A stretch of DNA of 64,000 nt, taken from assembly GCF_026967795.1 (NCBI RefSeq), contig NZ_JAPVBH010000005.1, positions 248,771 to 312,770 of the forward strand, given 5' to 3'. Positions 33,979 through 41,945 of the stretch are shown here, piece by piece (positions within the stretch are counted from its first letter, which is position 1; every line of letters begins with the position of its first letter). The translations under genes were made by a program, and so were the position numbers. The DNA is from Modestobacter sp. VKM Ac-2986. Its GTDB lineage: Bacteria; Actinomycetota; Actinomycetes; Mycobacteriales; Geodermatophilaceae. A model generated the notes under the pieces. The model worked only from the letters and a program-made list of their open reading frames with translations. It had not been told where the DNA came from and searched no databases.

Positions 33979-35661
33979 TCAGGCGCCCTCGTCGACCCAG
34001 TCGGGGCCGTTGACCTCGCCGGGGCCGGCCAGGTCGGCGGCGTCGACGATCGTGTAGGCGTAGCCCTGCTCGGCCAGGAAGCGCTGCCGGTGCGCGGCGT
34101 ACTCGCTGTCCAGGGTGTCGCGGCTGACCACCGTGTAGAAGTGCGCCTGCCGGCCGTCGGCCTTGGGGCGGAGCACCCGGCCGAGGCGCTGGGCCTCCTC
34201 CTGCCGCGAGCCGAACGTCCCTGACACCTGCACCGCGACCGCGGCCTCGGGCAGGTCGATGGAGAAGTTCGCGACCTTGGAGACGACCAGGGTCTTGATC
34301 TCGCCGGTGCGGAAGGCCTGGAACAACCGCTCCCGCTCCTTGTTGGTCGTCGACCCCTGGATCACGGGTGCGTCGAGGGCCACGCCGAGCTCGTCGAGCT
34401 GGTCGAGGTAGGCGCCGATGACCAGCTTCTGGTCGTCGGGGTGCCGCTCCAGCACGCGCCGGATCACCGGCAGCTTCGACTGCGCGGTGGCGGCGATCTT
34501 GTACCGCTCCTCGGGCTCGGCGACCGCGTAGGTCATCCGCTCCTCGTCGTCCAGGCTGACCCGCACCTCGATGCACTCGGCCGGCGCGATGTAGCCCTGG
34601 GCCTCGATGTCCCGCCACGGGGCGTCGTAGCGCTTCGGGCCGATCAGGGAGAAGACGTCGTCCTCGCGGCCGTCCTCGCGCACCAGCGTCGCGGTCAGCC
34701 CCAGCCGGCGGCGGGACTGCAGGTCGGCGGTGAGCCGGAAGATCGGTGCGGGGAGCAGGTGCACCTCGTCGTAGACGATGAGGCCCCAGTCCTGGGCGTC
34801 GAAGAGGTCCAGGTGCCGGTACTCGCCCTTCCGGCGGGTGGTGATCACCTGGTAGGTCGCGATGGTGACCGGGCGGATCTCCTTGCGCTCCCCGGAGTAC
34901 TCGCCGATCTCCTCCTCGGTCAGCGAGGTGCGGGCGATGAGCTCGCGCTTCCACTGCCGGCCGGAGACGGTGTTGGTGACCAGGATCAGCGTGGTCGCCT
35001 TGGCCTCGGCCATCGCCGCGGCACCCACCAGCGTCTTGCCCGCACCACAGGGCAGGACGACGACGCCGGAGCCACCGGCCCAGAAGCCGTCGACGGCCTC
35101 CTGCTGGTAGTCGCGCAGGTGCCAGCCGTCCTGGGCGAGGGAGATCGGGTGGGCCTGGCCGTCGACGTAGCCGGCGAGGTCCTCGGCCGGCCAGCCGATC
35201 TTCAGCAGCGCCTGCTTGAGCCGGCCGCGCTCGGCGGCGTGCACGATCACGGTGTCGGCGTCGATGCGGGCGCCGAGCATCGGGGCCACCCGCTTGCTGC
35301 GGACGACCTCCTCCAGCACGGCCTTGTCGGTGCTGGTCAGGGTCAGCCCGTGGACGGGGTTGTTGGCCAGGGTGAGCCGGCCGTAGCGGTCCATCGTGTC
35401 GGCGATGTCGACCAGCAGGGCGTGCGGCACCGGGTAGCGGCTGAAGCGCACGAGGGCGTCGACGACCTGCTCGGCGTCGTGGCCGGCGGCGCGGGCGTTC
35501 CACAGCGCCAGCGGGGTGACCCGGTAGGTGTGCACGTGCTCGGGCGAGCGCTCCAGCTCCGCGAAGGGGGCGATCGCCGCCCGGCACTCCTTGGACTGCG
35601 GGTGGTCGACCTCGAGCAACAGCGTCTTGTCGGACTGGACGATCAGGGGGCCGTCGGGCAC
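33979..35661 (-). CDS. XPB/ERCC3-type DNA repair helicase
   Basis: 3'-5' superfamily 2 helicase related to eukaryotic XPB, found in mycobacteria as Ercc3. The 560-residue protein has an N-terminal damage-recognition-like domain (to about 185). Walker A is VVVLPCGAGKTLVG, the DEVH box is LIVYDEVHLLPA, motif III is LGLTATLVRED, and the XPB RED signature appears as EDGREDDV. The second RecA lobe ends with RQEEAQRLGRVLRPK. Start GTG 35661. Predicted to remodel DNA in repair; partners in bacteria are poorly known. Confidence 0.94.
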   Translation of the reverse strand: MPDGPLIVQSDKTLLLEVDHPQSKECRAAIAPFAELERSPEHVHTYRVTPLALWNARAAGHDAEQVVDALVRFSRYPVPHALLVDIADTMDRYGRLTLANNPVHGLTLTSTDKAVLEEVVRSKRVAPMLGARIDADTVIVHAAERGRLKQALLKIGWPAEDLAGYVDGQAHPISLAQDGWHLRDYQQEAVDGFWAGGSGVVVLPCGAGKTLVGAAAMAEAKATTLILVTNTVSGRQWKRELIARTSLTEEEIGEYSGERKEIRPVTIATYQVITTRRKGEYRHLDLFDAQDWGLIVYDEVHLLPAPIFRLTADLQSRRRLGLTATLVREDGREDDVFSLIGPKRYDAPWRDIEAQGYIAPAECIEVRVSLDDEERMTYAVAEPEERYKIAATAQSKLPVIRRVLERHPDDQKLVIGAYLDQLDELGVALDAPVIQGSTTNKERERLFQAFRTGEIKTLVVSKVANFSIDLPEAAVAVQVSGTFGSRQEEAQRLGRVLRPKADGRQAHFYTVVSRDTLDSEYAAHRQRFLAEQGYAYTIVDAADLAGPGEVNGPDWVDEGA

Positions 35662-35794
35662 GCGTGCGCATCCTCTGTTCGCAGGTTCCGCGCAGACCTG
35701 TACGCGGACTGTCCACGGTAACGCCGTCCGGTGACACCGCCTTCCGGACGGCGGTGTGCGGCCGACCTCACCACCGGTGCCCCGCCGCGGGTGC

Positions 35795-35853
35795 GCGAGA
35801 TCCGCGATCTCGCAGGCTCAGGAGCCGGGACGCCACGAGATCGCAGGTCTCAC
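35795..35853. repeat. Palindromic repeat family B, copy 2
   Basis: Degenerate second copy of the element at 3497-3555. Cores are GAGATCCGCGATCTC (35797-35811) and GAGATCGCAGGTCTC (35837-35851), exactly 40 bases apart as in copy 1. The shared spacer end is GGAGCC-N-GGA-N-GCCAC. It lies in the 287-base gap between the XPB start and the cfa stop. Confidence 0.75.
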
Positions 35854-35902
35854 CCCAGTCCGGCGTCGGGCGCCGCCCTCGAGGAGCGGCGCCGCCCTCC
35901 CG

Positions 35903-35934
35903 GGGGGGGCGAAAGTGGCCACTTTCGCCCCCCC
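35903..35934. repeat. Perfect intergenic palindrome (repeat family C)
   Basis: A 32-base perfect palindrome with half-site GGGGGGGCGAAAGTGG and no spacer, 15 bases past the cfa stop. A near copy lies inside the permease gene at 20994-21019. It could act as a terminator for cfa or as a protein-binding site; only the symmetry is certain. Confidence 0.75.
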
Positions 35935-35948
35935 GGGTGGGTGCGGGG

Positions 35949-37235
35949 TCAGAGCCAGGCGGTGCGGCGGAGCGGGGGGTGCTGGCCGCCGCCGCGCTTC
36001 TGCAGCAGCACCTGGTCCACGCCCATCTCGCCGGACTCGAAGGTCAGCGCGCTGGCGGCCATGTACAGCCGCCAGACCCGGGCGCGGCCCTCGCTGGTCG
36101 CGGCGACGGCGGCGTCCCAGTGCTGCTCCAGCCGGTCCACCCAGGCGCGCAGGGTGAGCGCGTAGTGCTGGCGCAGCGCCTCGACGTCCAGGACCTCCAT
36201 GTCGGCGCTCCCCAGGAAGCTCACGGTCTCGCCCAGGTTCAGCAGCTCGCCGTCGGGGAAGACGTAGCGGCCGATGAAGCTGTCCGGCTTCACGGTGGAG
36301 CGGCCGGCGTTCCAGGCGATCGCGTGGTTGAGCAGCCGGCCGCCGGGGCGCAGCAGCCGGGTCAGCTGGGCGGCGTAGGCGGGCATCTGCGCGCGGCCCA
36401 CGTGCTCGGCCATGCCGATCGAGCTGATCGCGTCGAAGGGCTCGTCGTCGACCTCGCGGTAGTCCTGCACCCGGATGTCGACCTTGTCGGTCAGCCCCGC
36501 CTCGGCCACCCGCTTGCGGGCCATCCGGGCCTGCTCCTCCGACAGCGTGACGCCGACGACGGTGGCGCCGTGGTGCCGCGCGGCGTGGATCGCCATCGAG
36601 CCCCAGCCGCAGCCGACGTCCAGCAGCCGGTCGCCCTCGGTCAGCCCGAGCTTGCGGCAGACCAGGTCGAGCTTGGCCTCCTGCGCGGCGTCCAGCCCGG
36701 TCTCCGGGGTCTCCCAGACGGCGCAGGAGTAGACCATCGATGGGCCGAGCACGAGGGAGTAGAAGTCGTTGCCCACGTCGTAGTGGTGGCTGATGGCGGC
36801 GGCGTCCCGGTGGCGGGAGTGCCGGTGCCCCCGCTCCTCGACGGCGGACTCCTCGGCCGGCGGGGCCGGCTCCGGGCCGATCGCGCCCAGCCGCAGCGCC
36901 GTCCCGAGCAGCGACAGCCGCTCGCGCCACGTGGTCTGCGACGCCGGGCCCTCCTGGTTCAGCCGGCCCGCCGTCCGGAGTGCGGCGAAGGTGGCGAAGA
37001 CGTCGTCCTCGATGTCGATCTCACCCGCGACGTAGGCCCGGCCCAGGCCCAGTTGGCCGGGTGCCCAGACCATCCGGCGCAGCGCCCGCCGCGAGTTCAC
37101 CGCGACCACCGGGGCGCCGGCCGGGCCGGTGACCGACCCGTCCCAGCCGCGCAGTCGCACCGGCAGCTCGCTCGTCCCCAGCACCGCACCCAGTGCCGTG
37201 GCCAGTCGGTCGGCGACCGTCGTCCTGCTCGTCAT
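35949..37235 (-). CDS. cfa: Cyclopropane-fatty-acyl-phospholipid synthase (SAM-dependent)
   Basis: Transfers a methylene or methyl group from SAM to unsaturated acyl chains of membrane lipids. The 428-residue protein has an N-terminal lipid-binding region and the SAM motif LLDVGCGWGSMA. The family block SHHYDVGNDFYSLVLGPSMV and SIGMAEHVG near the active site are also present. ATG 37235 was chosen for its upstream GGAG; two GTG codons just before are less likely. It lies between the XPB gene and the helicase-associated gene on the same strand, with gaps of 139 and 287 bases. Confidence 0.92.
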   Translation of the reverse strand: MTSRTTVADRLATALGAVLGTSELPVRLRGWDGSVTGPAGAPVVAVNSRRALRRMVWAPGQLGLGRAYVAGEIDIEDDVFATFAALRTAGRLNQEGPASQTTWRERLSLLGTALRLGAIGPEPAPPAEESAVEERGHRHSRHRDAAAISHHYDVGNDFYSLVLGPSMVYSCAVWETPETGLDAAQEAKLDLVCRKLGLTEGDRLLDVGCGWGSMAIHAARHHGATVVGVTLSEEQARMARKRVAEAGLTDKVDIRVQDYREVDDEPFDAISSIGMAEHVGRAQMPAYAAQLTRLLRPGGRLLNHAIAWNAGRSTVKPDSFIGRYVFPDGELLNLGETVSFLGSADMEVLDVEALRQHYALTLRAWVDRLEQHWDAAVAATSEGRARVWRLYMAASALTFESGEMGVDQVLLQKRGGGQHPPLRRTAWL

Positions 37236-37374
37236 GTCCACCACTCCTGCCCGTGACAGCCAGCGGAGGTCCGGGACGGTCTGCCCGGCCGCTGGTTGTG
37301 TGCACCAACTACCTCCGCGGAACGCCGGGCGGGGTCGTGATCATCCCGGAGTCACCCGGTCAGGGGAACAGGTC

Positions 37375-39633
37375 TCAGGACGGGGCGGGGGCGTCCTGCG
37401 GTCCTACCAGCGCGACCGAGGTGATCCGGTGGACGGCGAAGGTGCGCGTCTCGCCGCGGCCCTCGTCGAAGCCCTGCAGGAAGCCGCCGGACAGCGACAC
37501 CGGCTGGACGACGCGCTGGCTGCCGCTGCCCTGGGCGTCGACGTAGCCCAGCCACACCGGCAGGCCCTCGCTGACCGCACGGGAGAGCAGCTCCAGCGTG
37601 CTGGCGGTGGTGACCCCGGGGATCTGGCGCACCGGCTCGGCCCGGCGGGCGGCCAGCGCGGCGTCCCCGGCGCGGACCTCCCGGACGGTGGCCGCGACGT
37701 CCTCCGGTCGCAGCGGCCGGGGGCCGGCGGCGGCCGGGCTCCCGGGACGGCGTCCGGCGGCCCGCGCCGGCGCCTTCGGCCGGGTCAGGACCGCGCCACC
37801 GGAGGACTCCCCGGCCGGGGCGTACCCGGCGGCCCGCAGCACGGTGAGCACCTCGTCGGCCCCCAGCCCGCTGACCAGGACGCCGGGGGCGAGCCGGCGC
37901 AGCTCGGCGTTGGCGGTGCGGCGGTCGCTGAGCACCTGGGAGACCAGCCCGTGGTCGTCGGAGCGGACGTAGCACTCGATGGCGCCGACCCGAAGCCGGC
38001 CGTGCTGCCGGGCGACGTCGTCGACCAGGTAGTCCAGCGCCTGTGGCACCGGGGTGCGGGAGGCGCGCGTGAAGAAGTCGTGCAGGTCGCTCGCCGACCA
38101 GCCGGAGTCCAGCGCCCGCCGGATGCTGGCCTCCGAGACCCGGTAGACCGTCGCGCCGCCGGAGGACTCGACGTCGGCGACCACGGCCAGCGTGCCGGCC
38201 AGGTCGGCGAGCAGCGGGCCCGGCGCGATGAGGGAGAGGTCAGGCTGGGCGAGCACGTGGTCGACCGGGGCCGGCAGCAGGCCGCGCATCCCGTCCGCGG
38301 CGCCGTCCTCACCGTCGGCGAGCAGCCCACGGCCGCCGGAGCCGAGCACCCCGCCGGCCGCGATGCCCAGCCGCTCGGCCTCGGCCAGCAGGTCCGGCAC
38401 CGGGGACAGCCGGTCGGCCCGCCGCGGGGTGCGCCAGCGCAGCAGCTGCACCAGCTCGCCGGCGGCCAGGCCCTCGCCGGGGCCGAACTCCGCCAGCACC
38501 GCCAGCGCCGACCGTCGCAGCGCCGGCGCGGTCTGCCGGACCACGTCGGGGGAGAGCACGTTGACCGCCTTGCCCGCGACGTCGCGCTCGCCGACCAGGG
38601 AGATCAGCCGCGGGCTGGTCAGCCAGCCCGCGGCGAGCACCGCCCAGCGGTCGGTGAGGTCCTGCTCGCGCCAGGCGTCGTAGCCGCGGGTCGGCAGCCA
38701 CTCGTCGCGCTGCGCGCCGCCGACGTCCAGCAGCCCGGCGGCGTACGCGACCTCGACCAGGAAGGCGATGTCGCGCTCGCCGACCTTGAGCTCCTTGGCC
38801 AGCCGCTTCGCGTCGCGCACCCCGAGCCCACCGCTGCGCAGGAGCCCGGCCGGCTCCTCCTCCAGGGCGGTGAGGACGTCGGTGACCCGGCTCAGCACCT
38901 CGAGCGCGGAGCCGGCGGCCTGCTGGTCGACGACGGACGGGTCGCGCCGGGTGACCTCCGGCTCGGGGCGCAGCCGCGGCGGCCCCAGGGGCTGGTCGCC
39001 GCGCAGGACGAGCCCGATCTCCCGGGGCAGCTCGACGTTGATCGCGTCGATCCGGGCCAGCAGCCCGGCCTGCAGCAGCCGCCGGGCCGGGGTGAGCGAG
39101 CCGGCGGCGGAGTCGGGCAGGTGGCCGACCGGGCGGTCACCGGCCAGCCGGTCGAGCACGGTGCGCTCGTCGGGGGCGAGCTCGGCCAGCGTGGCGGGCA
39201 GGTCGCGGGGGAGCGGCACCCGCAGGTCGGTGGCCCGCCGGCCCAGGCCCGCGGGGTAGCGGACCGCGCGGCGCACCGGCTCGGGGGCGTGCAGCTCGTC
39301 GTCGCCCCACAGCAGCGCGCGGGTGGTCAGCGTCTCCACCCCGGCCGCGACGACCTCCGCGGGGACGTCGGGCAGCAGGCCGGGCAGCTCGGCCCGGGGG
39401 ACGCCGTCGGTGGGGGAGAGCAGGACGGCGTCGAGCACCTGCAGCGTGGTGGCGTCCAGCTCGTCCAGCGCCCGGTCGACCGAGACCGGGACGGCGAGGC
39501 GGGTCGCCAGCCCCACGACGTCGGAGGGAGCGGGGCGGGCGACGTCGGGCCGGGCGACCAGCAGGGCGCCCAGCTGCTCGTCGGTGCGGGTGCGCAACCA
39601 GGCGGCGAGCGTGGCGGGCTGGTCGGCGGGCAT
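37375..39633 (-). CDS. Helicase-associated (Helicase_C_3-like) protein with C-terminal WYL-like domain
   Basis: A 752-residue protein without Walker motifs, so not itself a helicase. The middle and C-terminal part (for example PGPLLADLAGTLAVVADVES and GSVYRVSEASIRRAL-type blocks) matches the helicase C-terminal-like family found beside XPB in actinobacteria (Rv0862c next to Rv0861c in M. tuberculosis). The last about 90 residues, with LPVWLGYVDAQGSGSQRVVQ and GFDEGRGETRTFAVHRI, resemble a ligand-sensing WYL domain. A winged-helix-like N-terminus is likely. A role with XPB is inferred from conserved proximity. Confidence 0.8.
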   Translation of the reverse strand: MPADQPATLAAWLRTRTDEQLGALLVARPDVARPAPSDVVGLATRLAVPVSVDRALDELDATTLQVLDAVLLSPTDGVPRAELPGLLPDVPAEVVAAGVETLTTRALLWGDDELHAPEPVRRAVRYPAGLGRRATDLRVPLPRDLPATLAELAPDERTVLDRLAGDRPVGHLPDSAAGSLTPARRLLQAGLLARIDAINVELPREIGLVLRGDQPLGPPRLRPEPEVTRRDPSVVDQQAAGSALEVLSRVTDVLTALEEEPAGLLRSGGLGVRDAKRLAKELKVGERDIAFLVEVAYAAGLLDVGGAQRDEWLPTRGYDAWREQDLTDRWAVLAAGWLTSPRLISLVGERDVAGKAVNVLSPDVVRQTAPALRRSALAVLAEFGPGEGLAAGELVQLLRWRTPRRADRLSPVPDLLAEAERLGIAAGGVLGSGGRGLLADGEDGAADGMRGLLPAPVDHVLAQPDLSLIAPGPLLADLAGTLAVVADVESSGGATVYRVSEASIRRALDSGWSASDLHDFFTRASRTPVPQALDYLVDDVARQHGRLRVGAIECYVRSDDHGLVSQVLSDRRTANAELRRLAPGVLVSGLGADEVLTVLRAAGYAPAGESSGGAVLTRPKAPARAAGRRPGSPAAAGPRPLRPEDVAATVREVRAGDAALAARRAEPVRQIPGVTTASTLELLSRAVSEGLPVWLGYVDAQGSGSQRVVQPVSLSGGFLQGFDEGRGETRTFAVHRITSVALVGPQDAPAPS

Positions 39634-39781
39634 CCGTTCCACGCTACGTCGGACGGGGGTGGTGCCGCTGCGGCGGCCGGTGCCGCTCACCCCACCGGTG
39701 GGCCCGCCGCGGCCGGCCCACCGTGCACCGAGGGCCGCGGACCAGGTCCCCGGGACGTGCCGGTCTGGGAGCATCGCCGCC

Positions 39782-40288
39782 GTGCCCGCCCTCGACGACC
39801 CGCAGACCCGCACCGACCTGGCCGCGCTCCGGGCGGGTGCGCTGCGCTGGCTGGGCGGCGGAGCGCTGGCCGTCGTCCTCGGGTTCGTGCTCGGCTCGGC
39901 CGTGATCCGGATCGCCGAGGACGGCGGCTCCCGGGTCCCCGGCGCCGGGCTCCTCGTCGTCGGGCTGGTGCTGGCCGGGACGGCGGCCGCCCTGGCCGGG
40001 CTCGGCTCGCTGCTGCGGGTGCGCCGGTGGACCGCCGGCCTGGCCCGCGAGCCCTGGCGCTCCGGCGTCCTGCGCATCGCGGGGCCGGCGATGCTGCACG
40101 TGGAGTCCGACGACGTCGACGAGCCGCTGCGGCTGCGGCTGATGTCCACGGCGGTGTGGCGGACCCGGGAGGTGCAGCGGCTCTCCGGCGCCGTGGTGCG
40201 CTGGGCGGAGGTCGCCCCGCAGGAGTGGGTGCTGTCCGCCGACGGCGCCGGCACGGTCTACGGCGCGCGCCCGGCCCGCCGCCGCTGA
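39782..40288 (+). CDS. Hypothetical two-span membrane protein
   Basis: A 168-residue protein I do not recognise. Two hydrophobic segments (about residues 24-43 and 55-78) are followed by RVRRW and a hydrophilic C-terminal domain of about 80 residues ending in RPARRR. It starts at GTG 39782, divergent from the helicase-associated gene, 148 bases away. Confidence 0.65.
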   Translation: MPALDDPQTRTDLAALRAGALRWLGGGALAVVLGFVLGSAVIRIAEDGGSRVPGAGLLVVGLVLAGTAAALAGLGSLLRVRRWTAGLAREPWRSGVLRIAGPAMLHVESDDVDEPLRLRLMSTAVWRTREVQRLSGAVVRWAEVAPQEWVLSADGAGTVYGARPARRR

Positions 40289-40403
40289 CCCCTCCCGGCG
40301 ACACGGCCGGGAGTGCGGGTGCACGCGGGCACGGCGATCCGGGATGATGGCACCGAGGCACCCGGGGAGCTGATCCGGGCACCGCACCGCAGATGGAGGC
40401 CCG

Positions 40404-40619
40404 ATGTCGTCCAAGCGCAAGGACAAGCACGCCCACCTGGTCGAGCCGACCTGGGGGAAGTCGACGGGCGACGGCCCGCCCGTCACCGAGCTCATGAGCG
40501 AGATGGCCGGTGGCCTGTCGCCCTTCGGTGAGGACCACGCCTTCCCGCTCCCGCCGGAGCGGCTGCGCTACGCGCACCCCACCGACCGGCCGAACCCCTC
40601 CGGTCGCGCTCGCGACTGA
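40404..40619 (+). CDS. Small conserved-looking hypothetical protein
   Basis: A 71-residue soluble protein, rich in Lys/His at the start (SSKRKDKHAH) and Pro towards the end. No domain recognised. A good Shine-Dalgarno (GGAGG) before the ATG and GC-rich codon third positions support it as real. Confidence 0.65.
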   Translation: MSSKRKDKHAHLVEPTWGKSTGDGPPVTELMSEMAGGLSPFGEDHAFPLPPERLRYAHPTDRPNPSGRARD

Positions 40620-40675
40620 CCTGCACCACGCCGCCGCCGGCCCGGCCCCGGGCCGGCGGCGGCGTGGGCCGGCGG

Positions 40676-40999
40676 TCAGCCGGTGCGGACCACGAGGTCC
40701 GCTGCGAGCGCGCACGCCGCGCACAGCACCACCAGCCCGGTGGCCACGGCGGCGAGCCGGGGCGTCCTCGCGTCCCCCGCGCGTCCGGCCGCCTGCTGCG
40801 CGGACCCGGCCCGGCGCCGGGTGAGCACGCCCAGCACGGCCAGCCCCGCCGCGGCCACGACCGCCGCCAGCACGAGCACCGCAGGCCGGCCGTGCACCGC
40901 CGCCGAGCGCAGCAGCAGCCCGGCCACCGCGAGCACCCCCAGCCCGGTCCGCTGCCAGGCCAGCACCGTGCGCGCCGGCTGGGTCTCGCCCGCGCTCAC
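40676..40999 (-). CDS. DUF202 family membrane protein
   Basis: A 107-residue protein with three membrane segments and the DUF202 start pattern ARTVLAWQRTGLGVLAVA. It overlaps the start of the neighbouring DUF202 gene's stop by four bases (GTGA), so the pair is co-translated and may form a complex. Function unknown. Confidence 0.82.
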   Translation of the reverse strand: MSAGETQPARTVLAWQRTGLGVLAVAGLLLRSAAVHGRPAVLVLAAVVAAAGLAVLGVLTRRRAGSAQQAAGRAGDARTPRLAAVATGLVVLCAACALAADLVVRTG

Positions 41000-41364
41000 C
41001 CGCGGCCGATCTCGACCGCGACCAGCACCAGCAGCGCGACCGCCAGCAGTGCGACCAGCCCGGTGACCCAGGCGGCCGCCGTGCTCACCGGCAGCGGCTC
41101 GTCCGCCGCGATCGCCCGCTCGTTGCGCCGGTACCGCCGGTGCCCGGCCACCGCCGTCACCCCGCCGGCCAGCACCAGCGCGACCGAGACCGCCGGGCCG
41201 CCCGCCGGGACGCCGAGCTCGGGCACGAACTGGGTCATCGCCACCCCGCCGGCCACCAGGGCCAGCGCGGTGCGCAGCCAGGCCAGCAGGGTGCGCTCGT
41301 TGGCCAGGCTGAACCGGTAGTCCGGGTGCGGCGCGGGCGCCGGCGCGCCGTCGGGGGTCGACAC
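40996..41364 (-). CDS. DUF202 (YidH-like) family membrane protein
   Basis: A 122-residue membrane protein, three segments, with the family block RFSLANERTLLAWLRTALALVAGGVA. It is the upstream member of a coupled DUF202 pair. Proteins of this family are common and functionally uncharacterised. Confidence 0.87.
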   Translation of the reverse strand: MSTPDGAPAPAPHPDYRFSLANERTLLAWLRTALALVAGGVAMTQFVPELGVPAGGPAVSVALVLAGGVTAVAGHRRYRRNERAIAADEPLPVSTAAAWVTGLVALLAVALLVLVAVEIGRG

Positions 41365-41432
41365 GGCGGTCAGCGTAAGGGCGGGCCGGGCGGCTCCGGG
41401 GACCGGCGACGGGACCCGGCCGCCCGCGCGGA

Positions 41433-41945
41433 TCAGCCGGTCGGGCTCGAGGAGGGGCTGGTCGCGGGCGTGCCGGCGCCGGCCCGGATGAAGCCGATCG
41501 GCCAGGCGCCGGACAGGCCGTTGCAGGCCTCCGGGTCGGCGTCCTGGACGACCACGAGGTAGTAGGTCGCCGGGACGACGTCGGAGGTGTTGATCTCGTC
41601 GAGGACGACGGTGCCGTCCGCGACCTCCACCTCGCCGATCCGTTCCTGCAGCTGCTCGTCGAACACCTGCACGCCCCAGCCGGACGCGGCCACCTCGTCG
41701 GCCACGCTCAGCACGACGGTGGTGTCCGGCGAGACCTCCAGGACCGGTGCGGAGACCTGGTAACGCTGGCCCTCCCCATCGCGGCAGTACTGGGTCGGGG
41801 AGACCGTCACCGGGTCACCGCCGGCCTGCACCGTGACCGTCGGGACGGGCGAGGTCCGGCCGCCGCCGCCCTCGCCGCACCCGGTGAGCACCAGCATCCC
41901 GCCGAGCAGCACCACCCCCGTCGCTGCCCGTGCTGTGCTGCTCAC
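41433..41945 (-). CDS. Exported lipoprotein, DUF2771-like
   Basis: A 170-residue protein with a signal peptide and lipobox (GGMLVLTGCGEG), so probably a lipoprotein. The rest is a beta-rich domain with two cysteines (QYCRDGE and PEACNGLSG) likely to form a disulfide. It resembles DUF2771 proteins, which in mycobacteria precede the same MFS gene (Rv0875c/Rv0876c). GTG 41945 has GGAGG upstream and overlaps the MFS stop (GTGA). Confidence 0.72.
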   Translation of the reverse strand: MSSTARAATGVVLLGGMLVLTGCGEGGGGRTSPVPTVTVQAGGDPVTVSPTQYCRDGEGQRYQVSAPVLEVSPDTTVVLSVADEVAASGWGVQVFDEQLQERIGEVEVADGTVVLDEINTSDVVPATYYLVVVQDADPEACNGLSGAWPIGFIRAGAGTPATSPSSSPTG

